Shown in pieces: positions 44,279-53,440 of a DNA stretch of 64,000 nt; the first letter of the stretch is position 1; each line of letters begins with the position of its first letter. Source of the stretch: Paenibacillus sp. EZ-K15 (GTDB lineage Bacteria; Bacillota; Bacilli; Paenibacillales; Paenibacillaceae); contig NZ_PDHM01000021.1 in assembly GCF_002573715.1 (NCBI RefSeq), positions 506,061 through 570,060 of the forward strand. The letters run 5' to 3'. Below the pieces are notes generated by a model that saw only the letters and a list, made by a program, of their open reading frames with translations, had not been told where the DNA came from and ran no database searches. The position numbers were made by a program, and so were the translations under genes.

Positions 44279-45085
44279 ATGACAACTTACAAATTGATGG
44301 CGATCGACATTGACGACACCCTGATCAATGACGATAAAGAAGTAACCCCCGGCGTCCAGCAGGCGCTTGAGCAAGCCGTAGCCCACGGTGTCGTTGTGAC
44401 CCTGGCAACCGGACGTGCCTATGCGTCGGCTCAGGCTATTGCGCGTCAAACCGGACTCAATGTTCCCATTATCACCTACCAGGGTGCTTTGATTAAAAAT
44501 CTGCTCGACGAGAAGGTTCTCTACGAACGCTTCGTACCCGTTGATGCAGCCGTGAAGCTGTTTGAATACTGCGTAGAACACAATCTCCATCTGCAAACCT
44601 ACATCGATGACAAACTGTATGCCCGTGAAGAGAATCAGAAGCTGATTGATTATTGCGCCCTGAACCGGACGCCGTATTATATCGAGCCTGATTTTATGAA
44701 GATGGTTAAGAAACCAACTCCGAAAATGCTCATCATTGACGATCCGGACTATCTGGATGAACTGATCCCTGTATTCCGTGAGCTGCTGGGCGATGATATG
44801 CATATTACCAAATCCAAACCGCATTTTCTGGAGTTCATGCATAAGGAAGGCACGAAGGGACATGCCCTCACCTTCCTTGCCGATCATTTCGGCTGCGATC
44901 TCAAGGAAACCATCGCTGTCGGTGATTCCTGGAACGATCACGAGATGCTGGAAGCCGCCGGTCTTGGCGTCGCCATGGGCAATGCAATCGAGCCGCTTAA
45001 AGCGATTGCCGATTACGTTACGCTCGGGAATAACGAGGACGGCGTGAAACATGTTATTGATAAATTCGTGCTCAACCAAGATTAA
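44279..45085 (+). CDS. Cof-type HAD phosphatase
   Basis: A 268-aa HAD-superfamily phosphatase of the Cof/YidA type: the nucleophile motif MAIDIDDTLIND at the N-terminus, TLATGRAYASA as motif II, KGHALTFLADHF as motif III lysine and GDSWNDHEMLEAAGLGVAMGN as motif IV. It dephosphorylates sugar phosphates, flavins or similar metabolites. The ATG at 44279 follows AAAGGAG. It lies 38 bp after the transporter gene, probably co-transcribed. Confidence 0.92.
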   Translation: MTTYKLMAIDIDDTLINDDKEVTPGVQQALEQAVAHGVVVTLATGRAYASAQAIARQTGLNVPIITYQGALIKNLLDEKVLYERFVPVDAAVKLFEYCVEHNLHLQTYIDDKLYAREENQKLIDYCALNRTPYYIEPDFMKMVKKPTPKMLIIDDPDYLDELIPVFRELLGDDMHITKSKPHFLEFMHKEGTKGHALTFLADHFGCDLKETIAVGDSWNDHEMLEAAGLGVAMGNAIEPLKAIADYVTLGNNEDGVKHVIDKFVLNQD

Positions 45086-45111
45086 TATATGTGAAAAATA
45101 GATCTGCACAA

Positions 45112-45143
45112 ACAAGCCTCCATGATATCCATGGGGGCTTGTT
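45112..45143. terminator. Possible bidirectional terminator
   Basis: ACAAGCC-CCATG pairs with CATGG-GGCTTGT between convergent genes. The T-run is short on both strands, so efficiency is uncertain. Confidence 0.5.
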
Positions 45144-45216
45144 CATGTCCATAAAAAACGCAGCCAGTGCGTTCCCTAACCGATCACCTGGGGGCAAAAG
45201 TTCCGCTCCTTATTCA

Positions 45217-45978
45217 TCATTCCCGGTCCGGGTTAAATGTTAGAATCGGCTTCAGAAGTGCCGCATCGTTGAACTCCAGCAGGCCTACCTCCATGCACAG
45301 CTCCATCAATTTATGAATGCCGTTGAATTGCTGCAGATTCCGTTGATGAATGACGGATAACGCTTCGCGAACCATTTTTTGAGCCTGCTCAATGCTCTGA
45401 TGCTCCACGGCCTGAATAATCTCCTTGATACTCTCCAAGTAATATACGGTCCGCCTTAGCGAGCGAATCAGCAAAATCTGCCTGACTTGCGACGGGGTGT
45501 ACAGCCGATATCCATTCTCGGGGTTTCGATCCGGGGTGATCAAGCCTTCCTTCTCCCAGTGACGGATGGCGGACGATTCCACGTTAGTCAGCTCGGCGAC
45601 CTCGCCGATCGTCATATGGGCTTTGAGCTTTTTATCCTTGATGATATTAAGATCAGGATTCTCGAGCAAGGCAAGCGTTTCGTCCGCAATGTTTTTCTCC
45701 TGCAACAGTTTGACCTGCTCCCCATTCACGAGCCAGAGTGCTTCATCCATCTCCCTCTTTTGAATGTGGCGAATCACATCGTAAGTAACTGCGTAACCGA
45801 ACCCGGGAAACATGGCGCGCAGACAACGGAAGTAGGCCATATGCATTTGCGTGTATAAACGGTAGCCGTTCTCGTTCCGGGCAGGAGGGGGGACCACTCC
45901 CCAAGATTCATAATGCCTTAAAGCACTCGTGCTGATTTGCAGCTCTTTGGCGATATCTTTCGGCTTGTAGTAATGCAT
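45217..45978 (-). CDS. MerR-family regulator with two DNA-binding domains
   Basis: A 253-aa protein holding two MerR winged helices in one chain: residues 3-70 (KDIAKELQISTSALRHYE, NENGYRLYT) and 122-190 (IGEVAELTNVESSAIRHWE, NPENGYRLYT). Most MerR proteins have one such domain and dimerise. The two halves are only moderately alike, so this is not a recent duplication. The C-terminal 60 residues are helical and lack an obvious metal-binding Cys set. GGGGAGGG precedes the ATG. It may regulate the divergent GNAT gene at 46198. Confidence 0.88.
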   Translation of the reverse strand: MHYYKPKDIAKELQISTSALRHYESWGVVPPPARNENGYRLYTQMHMAYFRCLRAMFPGFGYAVTYDVIRHIQKREMDEALWLVNGEQVKLLQEKNIADETLALLENPDLNIIKDKKLKAHMTIGEVAELTNVESSAIRHWEKEGLITPDRNPENGYRLYTPSQVRQILLIRSLRRTVYYLESIKEIIQAVEHQSIEQAQKMVREALSVIHQRNLQQFNGIHKLMELCMEVGLLEFNDAALLKPILTFNPDRE

Positions 45979-46197
45979 GCGCTTCCCTCCCCAATGACGA
46001 TTGAGAACCTACTTTACCAGAATCGCAAGCCATTGGCAAACCTTAAATTAAAACATTAAAGTGCTATGGGAAGGTCTGTTGGATGACATACTATACTTGG
46101 TTGGATTCGCTACAAGGTAGCTTCTCACTTGCATCAATGTTGTATATTGAGTGGTGTAGAGGCAAGTTGAACTTATCTTAACAGCGGGAGAGTGATT

Positions 46198-46608
46198 ATG
46201 ATGAACGTGCACATAACCGAGGATGTTCCACAGAATCAAGAATACATGGATCTAAGAGTAGATGCAGGACTGCCTGAGGTTGAGATTGCGGCCATAGAAA
46301 CGGCGCTAAACCGCAGCTTGCTGTCCCTTCTGGCCAGAGACGGCAATGACCGGCTGATCGGGATGGGAAGGGTCGTAGGCGACGGCGCTTTCTATTTTCA
46401 ACTGGTGGATATTATGGTTGCGGCCTCTCACCTTGATCAGGGGGTTGAAGAGATGATCGTGTCCGAGCTGCTCTCCCGTCTGGAAAAAATAGCGCCAAGC
46501 GGAGCCGAGGTCACTGTCATCACGGACGCGCCCGGAATCAAGCTGTACCAACAGGCCGGTTTCAAGCTGCTGTACCCTGATCGATACGGCATGGCCAGGT
46601 CTGTGTAA
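46198..46608 (+). CDS. GNAT acetyltransferase (short)
   Basis: A 136-aa compact GNAT-like protein: DNDRLIG-type strand (DGNDRLIGMGRVVGDG), helix EEMIVSELLSRLEKI, and IKLYQQAGFKLLYPDRYGMAR at the C-terminus. Substrate unknown. I chose the ATG at 46198, seven bases after GGGAG; GTG at 46192 and ATG at 46201 are alternatives. Divergent from the MerR gene, 219 bp apart. Confidence 0.85.
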   Translation: MMNVHITEDVPQNQEYMDLRVDAGLPEVEIAAIETALNRSLLSLLARDGNDRLIGMGRVVGDGAFYFQLVDIMVAASHLDQGVEEMIVSELLSRLEKIAPSGAEVTVITDAPGIKLYQQAGFKLLYPDRYGMARSV

Positions 46609-46707
46609 GAGAGCGGTGCCTCAAACCTGTGTAAAGCATCCCACTGGGCTGCGAAATCGCTTCCGCTACATTTTTGCACTCCTAGTCACAAGAACTCATA
46701 ATTTTCT

Positions 46708-47487
46708 TCATTTGCTCAGCTTTACTGTCATCCCCGCCATCGCCACACGGACTCCCTCCGGAAGAGGCAGCTCATTCCGAACGTCGACGTCGTGAGACAT
46801 ATGGGTATATACCGTTTGGCGAGGCTTCACCTCGATGAGCAGCTCTGCCGCTTCCTTCATGTCATAGACGGAGCGCGTCTCGAATTTGGCGGTTTCATGA
46901 ACAAAGCTCGTTCCCAGCACCAGCAAATCCACGCCATTCAGCGGTTCCTTTTCCGCAGGGCTCAGATTAATCGAGTCGGAATTGTATACCCAGACGTACC
47001 CGTCCTTCTGAAACCGATATGCATAAGAGTATCCGTTCTGTCCATGGTTTACCTTCCAGCAGGAAATATCCCAGCCGCCCAGTGAAAATCCATCATCGAC
47101 TGGCGTCATCTCCATCTGGCGCGGAAGCCATGGATACTGGCGCACAATCTTCTCCAGCACATCGGCAGGGGCGTATAACCTTCCTCTCTCCCTCAGCCTT
47201 CTGCAAGCATCGCTCCATTCCGGAAGTCCGCCGATATGATCAAAGTGGGCGTGCGTAATCAGCATATCGTTCATCTTCCGCTTTCCCAGCCCCTCCATCA
47301 TAGAGCGCCAATCCGGGCCGCAGTCGATCATGAAGGACGTTTCATCGCATTCCACCATCACGGAAGAGCGAAAACGCCGATTGATTGCCGTATTCCGGGC
47401 TTCCGTGCATACCTCGCAATCGCAATATACCCGCGGAACGCCCATGGCATCTCCCGTTCCCAAAAAAGTTAATGTATCCCCGCTCAC
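46708..47487 (-). CDS. PhnP-like metallo-beta-lactamase-fold hydrolase
   Basis: A 259-aa MBL-fold hydrolase resembling PhnP (phosphoribosyl cyclic phosphodiesterase). It has an N-terminal FLGTGDAMGVPRVYCDCEVC, whose clustered cysteines and acidic residues recall the PhnP structural zinc site, then LITHAHFDHIGG, the core metal motif, and a late THMSHDVD. It starts at GTG after a GGGGGAT site. No phn operon is nearby, so the physiological substrate is uncertain. Confidence 0.85.
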   Translation of the reverse strand: MSGDTLTFLGTGDAMGVPRVYCDCEVCTEARNTAINRRFRSSVMVECDETSFMIDCGPDWRSMMEGLGKRKMNDMLITHAHFDHIGGLPEWSDACRRLRERGRLYAPADVLEKIVRQYPWLPRQMEMTPVDDGFSLGGWDISCWKVNHGQNGYSYAYRFQKDGYVWVYNSDSINLSPAEKEPLNGVDLLVLGTSFVHETAKFETRSVYDMKEAAELLIEVKPRQTVYTHMSHDVDVRNELPLPEGVRVAMAGMTVKLSK

Positions 47488-47564
47488 ATGACATCCCCCA
47501 TTTGTGTTTATCAGATTCGTTCTTGGTTACGCAAACCTTGTCCCTATATTGTATAAGCGCAAGA

Positions 47565-47605
47565 AGAAAAAACAAAGACCGCCCGGATCATCCCGAACGG
47601 TCTTT
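47565..47605 (-). terminator. Terminator after the TIR-like operon
   Basis: AAAGACCG-TTCGGGA pairs with TCCGGGC-GGTCTTT, followed on the minus strand by GTTTTTT. It ends the two-gene unit upstream. Confidence 0.85.
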
Positions 47606-47644
47606 CGTCATTCCTGCCTAACGATACGGTATCATAGCAATTCA

Positions 47645-47881
47645 TTAAGCAAATGAGGGCTTATTATCGTCAACAGCTCCGCTGATGACCTTGACGTATT
47701 TCTTATCTACACCTTCCACGGAAGGACCAACATATACACTGCTCTTGCTTGAGCGTCTGACCGAGCGCTTCCGGGTTTTCAGCGTACTCATCATCGGTAC
47801 GGGTCCCCGAACCACCCAGCTGCTGCCATTGGCGGACCCCTGCGGATGACCTGACGTTCTCTTCTTCTCATTCCTGCTCAC
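47645..47881 (-). CDS. Small basic protein paired with the TIR-like gene
   Basis: A 78-aa very basic, Ser/Lys/Arg-rich protein without a recognised domain. Its start overlaps the stop of the TIR-like gene by four bases (ATGA), and a terminator follows, so the pair is one transcription unit. A basic partner could bind nucleic acid or regulate the effector; this is speculation from composition and position. Confidence 0.7.
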   Translation of the reverse strand: MSRNEKKRTSGHPQGSANGSSWVVRGPVPMMSTLKTRKRSVRRSSKSSVYVGPSVEGVDKKYVKVISGAVDDNKPSFA

Positions 47882-48906
47882 GACGAATCCCCTCCAACTA
47901 AATGCCTGATGGTACGAAGCAGCTCACGATTCTGTTCTACAACCTCCGCGAGATCTTCATCCGTAAGAACCTCATGTCCCGTAAAATGCACGGACAATAC
48001 ATGATTTACACCTAAAGGATAGCAGAACACATACACCTGCGCAACTTCCTCTTCGTGATAAAATGCCCATTTTCCACTATTATAGACATCCATCACGTAA
48101 ATCGACTGGTTGCTTGGCGATTGTTCCTTTTTCCCATCGAACGGGAAATACCGTCCTCTACCTACATTACCCCCAATTTGGGCAATGCCTTCATCTCTTC
48201 GTCCCCAAAAGGCGGCGCCGGTCACCCTGAAATCCCCTGCAGTCGGCGGGAGCAAGGAGTTTCGGACGGCTTCACTCAGTGCATGATATTTTTCCGCTTC
48301 ATCAATCACATGCACATTTCGGTTATATTCCCAGAAAAAATGCAGCACGCTTTGCTTGCGCTTCAGCTCCGCATCCTTCTGCTCAATCACGATGCTCGGG
48401 TTGTTATAGAACCCTTCGGTTTCGATCGCACTCAGAATATGCCCGCAAGCGACATCGACGGCCGATTTGTAATCGTCATCGCTTCGCAGTTCGTATTCGA
48501 GCAGCGTTATGCCCTGCAGGTCGGAGAGTAGATGGTAATCCTTAACGATAACGTCTTGAACGGAACTGCTGTCTGCCTCCACTTGATCCGGGATGATGCA
48601 GTACACCCTTCGTCGCCCGAGCCTTCCCCAATACAGCCCCATTTCGAACAACGTGTTATCGCGGGTAACAAATACATGTTTGCCTCGAATGAGGGCCACA
48701 TCATCCGGAGAAAAGACGAACACACCAAAATCACTGGACGCCAGCTGCTTCTCCAAAGCTTCCATCGTATACATGTTAGCCCCGAACGTCCCGCCGTACC
48801 AAGGTGTCACTTGAGCGGATCGTTTGATCTGTTCGTGGATCGCCCGTGCATACTTGATGGCCTCTCTGGAAGAACCTATGAATAAATTCGGCTTCGGTAT
48901 GGTCAT
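47878..48906 (-). CDS. TIR-like (CAP12-type) nucleotide-binding protein with C-terminal sensor-like domain
   Basis: A 342-aa protein. The N-terminal 160 residues match the TIR-like predicted nucleotide-binding family: NLFIGSSREAIKYARAIHEQ, SDFGVFVFSPDDV, and TRDNTLFEMGLYWGRLGR with the conserved glutamate, then a LLSDLQGI end. Members act as NAD-consuming effectors in CBASS, Pycsar and related defence systems. The C-terminal half (VTGAAFWGRRDEG, VYVFCYPLGVNHVLSVHF) looks like a GAF-type sensor but is not assigned. ATG at 48906 follows AGGA; GTG at 48912 is an alternative. No cyclase gene is beside it. Confidence 0.78.
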   Translation of the reverse strand: MTIPKPNLFIGSSREAIKYARAIHEQIKRSAQVTPWYGGTFGANMYTMEALEKQLASSDFGVFVFSPDDVALIRGKHVFVTRDNTLFEMGLYWGRLGRRRVYCIIPDQVEADSSSVQDVIVKDYHLLSDLQGITLLEYELRSDDDYKSAVDVACGHILSAIETEGFYNNPSIVIEQKDAELKRKQSVLHFFWEYNRNVHVIDEAEKYHALSEAVRNSLLPPTAGDFRVTGAAFWGRRDEGIAQIGGNVGRGRYFPFDGKKEQSPSNQSIYVMDVYNSGKWAFYHEEEVAQVYVFCYPLGVNHVLSVHFTGHEVLTDEDLAEVVEQNRELLRTIRHLVGGDSS

Positions 48907-49018
48907 AGGCACATCCTATTCTCCCTTTGTTATACATTTTAGTCTTATTCGACCATTATAACAAAGTTGCCTATTTTTGGGTGAAAATTATGGCAGGCGC
49001 ATGTTGGTACAGTATATG

Positions 49019-50299
49019 CTAAGGTCTCAAAACAGACCCCATAAATAACCATGCACCCGTGTCCCGATCTTCAATCGCAAAGAAAAAAGGGCGGTCGACA
49101 TTCATGACGATCGGATCGGCAGGCGGCGAAGCACCTGACACGATCCCGACCGCTGTAATCGCTGCGGCCACCGTGCCCTTTTCGCTGACATCCACCACCG
49201 TTTTGTGTTTTACCTTGTCAATCCAAAATTTCTCACCACCCACTGCCATTTCGCTAAAATCAGCCTCGGCGGCGTCGAACGCTTTGACCATGCCCAGATC
49301 TTTGAGTGCATCCGGAAGCTCGAAGCTCTGCTCCGCCTTGAACTTGGGCAGACCGAGCCGAACCGTCTCATACGAGTAATCGTCTTTCCAGACGGAGGCT
49401 TCCTTCCACAGCTGCTGCTGCAGCTCATCTATGGATGAGGATTCCTTCGGCAGGATAACCAGCATGTACATTCGGCCGTCCCCATACGGAATGCGAATGG
49501 CCTGCCAGGATTCCCCTTCTTTGTAACTGTATTGTCCTTCCCGCTTCATCATCGGAACTTTTTGCGTGGTGCCGTCAGAAAGCGTGAATTCTTCATCAAT
49601 GGTATTCGCCGGATCAAATTCATCCATCCATCCCCCCTTGAAATAAATGGCATTGATCAGGACCGCAACGCCGCCTGGCGGCTCATCATAAATCGTTGGG
49701 ATCTTGCCGCTGGTCTTGTCGTTCACCCACTGGTTAATCGCATTCATTGCTTCATCCTGCTTAAGATCCGTCTCCCTGACCTCCACGCCATAACCGTCCT
49801 TTACGGCCTCCACATAGGCCTTCTTCATCTCAAGGCCCTGCTGGTGCCACACGGAATTCGCCACATTCAACACGACGCCTCCCCCGTTCTCCAGCAAGGA
49901 ACGCAGCTGGCGGTTGCCTTCGTTGATATCCGCATCATTCATGCCCTTCCAGCCAAGCATATCGGACATCTCGGCCGCCGTATCGCCGGCTGTCCCGTTA
50001 TAAGCAAGTGCCAAAGCTTGCGTAATGCTGTAAGGAGAAATAATCAGATTACCGCTCTTGTACTCAGGGCTATTCGATAACGCTTGATGCAAGCGTAAGC
50101 CAAAATCATTCTGCGCTTCCACCATGCCGGTATCAATCTTGGTCAACACCTCTTTGCGTTCCTGAGCCGACAACTCCTTCACTTTGGGCTGCTTATGCAC
50201 AATTGCTTGCGGTTCCCCTGACTGGATCTCGCTGCCCTGAGCGCAAGCGGTAAGCCCCATAAGCAAGCATAGGCCTGTGAGTACCTTTCTTTTTCGCAT
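49019..50299 (-). CDS. Serpin lipoprotein
   Basis: A 426-aa serpin. A lipoprotein signal ends in LMGLTAC, so it is anchored outside the membrane. The serpin fold shows NLIISPYSITQALALAYNGT, INAIYFKGGW, and the hinge of the reactive loop EKGTVAAAITAVGIV, with small residues typical of inhibitory members, then the closing FFFAIEDRDTGAWLFMG. It would trap a serine or cysteine protease by the suicide mechanism. The ATG at 50299 follows GGGGGACAAGG; the TTG at 50317 is less likely. Confidence 0.92.
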   Translation of the reverse strand: MRKRKVLTGLCLLMGLTACAQGSEIQSGEPQAIVHKQPKVKELSAQERKEVLTKIDTGMVEAQNDFGLRLHQALSNSPEYKSGNLIISPYSITQALALAYNGTAGDTAAEMSDMLGWKGMNDADINEGNRQLRSLLENGGGVVLNVANSVWHQQGLEMKKAYVEAVKDGYGVEVRETDLKQDEAMNAINQWVNDKTSGKIPTIYDEPPGGVAVLINAIYFKGGWMDEFDPANTIDEEFTLSDGTTQKVPMMKREGQYSYKEGESWQAIRIPYGDGRMYMLVILPKESSSIDELQQQLWKEASVWKDDYSYETVRLGLPKFKAEQSFELPDALKDLGMVKAFDAAEADFSEMAVGGEKFWIDKVKHKTVVDVSEKGTVAAAITAVGIVSGASPPADPIVMNVDRPFFFAIEDRDTGAWLFMGSVLRP

Positions 50300-50490
50300 A
50301 ACCTTGTCCCCCTTCAATGTCAGATTCTTTGTCTATCTGGCTATTGACGGAATGGCACCACCTAATGTTTCATATAAAGGATCATTTATCCAAATTTAGT
50401 TGGCAATCAACTTCATCACCGTTACAATGTAGAGAACTCGCACCGTACTTAAGGCATATACAGAATACAGAGCGAAAGGAGCTTCTACAT

Positions 50491-51057
50491 ATGCAAAAAA
50501 TTCGTCTTGAAGGCAGCAAAGTTACGCTAAGATCCAGAAAACCCGAGGATACCCCTGTTTTATATAATTTGATCTATGGCACCGAGAATCCGGAATGGAA
50601 AAAATACGACGCTCCTTATTTCCCGCTTAAGCAGATTTCCTTTGAAATTTTTGAAACGCAGTGGAACGCCGACTTCGAAACCGATCAATTTCCGAATGAC
50701 CTGCTCATCGAAGCCGAGGGAAAGACGATTGGCATCGTCACGTTTTATTGGGAGCATGAAGCCTCACGCTGGCTGGAAGCCGGAATCCTGATTTACGATT
50801 CGAGCCATTGGAGCGGTGGATACGGTACGGAAGCACTGTCGCTGTGGATTGAATGCCTCTTCCAAAATCTCACCATTGCCCGTGTCGGTATCATCACCTG
50901 GTCCGGCAATCCGAGAATGATGCGCTGCGCGGAGAAGGTTGGCATGCAGCTTGAAGGCCGCATGCGGAAGTGCCGATATTACGAGGGCGTCTACTACGAT
51001 TCCATTCGTATGGGCATTCTGCGAGAAGAATGGGAAGCGCAGAATGCCCGCGTGTAG
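50491..51057 (+). CDS. RimJ/RimL-like GNAT acetyltransferase
   Basis: A 188-aa acetyltransferase: KVTLRSRKPEDTPVLYNL at the start, SGGYGTEALSLWIECLF in the CoA loop, GNPRMMRCAEKVGMQLEGRMR near the C-terminus. Acetylates N-termini or small molecules; target unknown. The ATG at 50491 follows AAAGGA; the upstream reading frame to 50317 is non-coding leader. Divergent from the serpin gene. Confidence 0.88.
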   Translation: MQKIRLEGSKVTLRSRKPEDTPVLYNLIYGTENPEWKKYDAPYFPLKQISFEIFETQWNADFETDQFPNDLLIEAEGKTIGIVTFYWEHEASRWLEAGILIYDSSHWSGGYGTEALSLWIECLFQNLTIARVGIITWSGNPRMMRCAEKVGMQLEGRMRKCRYYEGVYYDSIRMGILREEWEAQNARV

Positions 51058-51149
51058 GGCCAGATTGTACTGCGCAATTCGTATACGTGGAATATTTGCA
51101 GCGCATGAGGCGTTATTCAGACGATTGCTAATGTTCTATAAATACCAAT

Positions 51150-51198
51150 AAAGCGAGCCGGTCAGGAGATCCTGGACAGCTCGCTTTATCTTTTTTTT
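51150..51198. terminator. Terminator between GNAT and sulfate transporter genes
   Basis: AAAGCGAGC pairs with GCTCGCTTT around a hairpin loop that itself pairs (CAGGA with TCCTG), followed by TTTTTTTT on the plus strand. It separates convergent transcripts. Confidence 0.88.
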
Positions 51199-51280
51199 GA
51201 TTGGCAGGTCATTACGAAACGCAACCCACACACAACTATCCCTCATGAACCCATCCAATCGCTCCGTTTGCCATCAAGCA

Positions 51281-52339
51281 TCATAGCCCTGCCAGTACCT
51301 GATACCAGACTCCACGCTTGGAATACAGCGTCTCGCGCACCTCATCCCATCCACCCAGATACTCGATATCAAATAGCCCCGGCGGGTTGAAAAACCGATC
51401 CTTCGTCTGTTCAAACACCGATTCTTCAACCGGACGGAACCCATATTTCACGAAGATGCTCTGCGCCTCCGGCGTGCGCAAGTACTCCACAAAAGCGGCC
51501 GATACATCCTGAGTGCCGTGCTTTTCAGCGAAACGTTCGACGACTGCAGCCGGATTCTCGATCAGCATCGTATGCTGTGGCACAACGATATCATACTGGA
51601 CGCCTTGGGCAATCCGGGCAAGCAGCTCGTTCTCATAAGTTACGATCACATCTCCGACCCCGTATTCAAAAGCCGCCATGGAAGCCCGCCCGCTTTTATC
51701 GAGCGACTCCACATTGCGGTGAACCGCTTCAAGGAAAGCTTTCGCTTCGGCAGGATCGCGCTTTCCGTTCTCTTCCGATTGTTTCAGCCCCGCGCCGTAG
51801 ATCGCGTTAATATCCCACTGGGCGCCGCCCGAGGTCTTCGGATTCGGATACAGCACCTTGACGTCCGATCGGGTCAGATCGTCGAAATCCCGTATCCCTT
51901 TCGGATTTCCCTCGCGCGTGCCAAGAACGACAATCGATCGCGTCACCATGCCGTTATACGGCTGGGATTTCCATTCCGGGTCCACAAGCCCTTCCCTGAC
52001 CAGCTTGTCGACATCCCCTTCCATGGCAAGCAGCGTTACGTCGGCCTCAAATCCGCCCGTGATGGCACGAGCTTGTGTTCCGGAAGCCTCGTAGGATTCC
52101 TGAAACCGAATCGTTTCTCCCGTCTGTTCCTTCCACTGCGCTTGAAAAGCAGGGATGATCTCGGACAGGGCATCTCTGGCCACGCTATAAGCGCCCAGAA
52201 CGATCGTTCTCTCTCCGGTTGGGGTTATCACTTGTTCGCTATCGGGCGGGTCACTCGCGCATCCTGCCATAACAAAACTGAAGAGAAGGGCCATGCCAAC
52301 CAGCAGGAATGAGGTACGTTTCATATTCAAGATCCGCAT
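51281..52339 (-). CDS. sbp: Sulfate-binding lipoprotein
   Basis: A 352-aa sulfate/thiosulfate substrate-binding protein with a lipoprotein signal (FVMAGC). Family motifs include VLGAYSVARDALSEIIPAF, QESYEASGTQARAI, VKVLYPNPKTSGGAQWD and DIVVPQHTMLIENP. It captures sulfate for the CysTWA importer. It is the last gene of the operon, which is unusual because the binding protein usually comes first. The start is set at 52339. Confidence 0.92.
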   Translation of the reverse strand: MRILNMKRTSFLLVGMALLFSFVMAGCASDPPDSEQVITPTGERTIVLGAYSVARDALSEIIPAFQAQWKEQTGETIRFQESYEASGTQARAITGGFEADVTLLAMEGDVDKLVREGLVDPEWKSQPYNGMVTRSIVVLGTREGNPKGIRDFDDLTRSDVKVLYPNPKTSGGAQWDINAIYGAGLKQSEENGKRDPAEAKAFLEAVHRNVESLDKSGRASMAAFEYGVGDVIVTYENELLARIAQGVQYDIVVPQHTMLIENPAAVVERFAEKHGTQDVSAAFVEYLRTPEAQSIFVKYGFRPVEESVFEQTKDRFFNPPGLFDIEYLGGWDEVRETLYSKRGVWYQVLAGL

Positions 52340-52374
52340 GAATGAATCCACTTCCCTTCGGATATTTAGAATCA

Positions 52375-53439
52375 TCAGATCATAATTGGCATTGGGTCGA
52401 CCTTCAATCGATTCTCCTCGATCCAGCTGTGCTCTTCATTAAAGAGATAAGCCCGGTGAACAAGGACGCGGACCTCTTGACCCGGATACAGCGTTTCCTT
52501 CTCCAGCGAACGGTAGGTGATCAGCTTATGTCCCTTAACCTCTACCTCCACCAGCCATTCGCTGCCGCGGAAATGCAGATGACGGACGATCCCCGCCTCC
52601 GTTGCGGACAGCACGCTGAAATCATGCTTGCTTCCAATCTCGATATATTCCGGGCGAATCAGCGCACGCGTCGCATTCTTGTTAGACGCTGCCTCAAATC
52701 CCTTCAGCTCGGCTGCGCTCGAAATCACGGTGGATTCGCCTATGAACGAAGCAACGAACGGCGTCTTCGGCTCCTTGTAAATATCCCAAGGCGTTCCCTT
52801 CTGCTCAACGCGCCCCTGATTAATAATCATAATTTCGTCCGCGACTTCAATTGCCTCATCCTGGTCATGCGTAACAAAAATCGACGTAATGCCGACCCGC
52901 TCGATCAGCTCGCGAAGCCAGGAGCGCAGCTCCTGACGGATCTTGGCATCGATGGCAGCGAACGGCTCATCCAATAAGAGCAGCTGCGGTTCGGGCGCCA
53001 GCGCTCTGGCAAAGGCTACACGCTGACGCTGTCCACCGGATAACTGGTGCGGATAGCGGCTCTCAAAACCTGTTAAACCGGTCAGCTCCACCAATTCCAT
53101 CACCCGGTCCTTGATTATGGCCTTGGGAGTCTTCTTCACTTTCAAGCCGAAAGCGATGTTATCAAATACGGTCATATGCTTAAACAAGGCATAGTTCTGG
53201 AACACAAAGCCGATTCCGCGCTCCTGCGGCGGCAGATCATTGACCACTTGACCATGAAAGGAGATTTGCCCGGAGTCCGGATTCTCGAGCCCCGCCAGCA
53301 TGCGCAGGATGGAGGTTTTACCGCCTCCGCTGGGCCCCAGAAGTCCAATCAGATGTCCCTTCTCAATCTCGAAGCTGACATCCTTAACGGCATGAAACGT
53401 ACCGAAATGCTTGTTCAGATCGCGAACTTCCACATGCAT
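52375..53439 (-). CDS. cysA: CysA sulfate transporter ATPase
   Basis: A 354-aa ABC ATPase with a C-terminal TOBE-like domain. Walker A GPSGGGKTSILR, signature LSGGQRQRVAFARALA and Walker B LLLLDEPFAAID are complete, with THDQDEAIEVADEI. It energises CysT/CysW. The ATG at 53439 has AAAGGA eleven bases upstream. Its stop codon is directly before the sbp leader. Confidence 0.93.
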   Translation of the reverse strand: MHVEVRDLNKHFGTFHAVKDVSFEIEKGHLIGLLGPSGGGKTSILRMLAGLENPDSGQISFHGQVVNDLPPQERGIGFVFQNYALFKHMTVFDNIAFGLKVKKTPKAIIKDRVMELVELTGLTGFESRYPHQLSGGQRQRVAFARALAPEPQLLLLDEPFAAIDAKIRQELRSWLRELIERVGITSIFVTHDQDEAIEVADEIMIINQGRVEQKGTPWDIYKEPKTPFVASFIGESTVISSAAELKGFEAASNKNATRALIRPEYIEIGSKHDFSVLSATEAGIVRHLHFRGSEWLVEVEVKGHKLITYRSLEKETLYPGQEVRVLVHRAYLFNEEHSWIEENRLKVDPMPIMI

Positions 53440-53440
53440 A

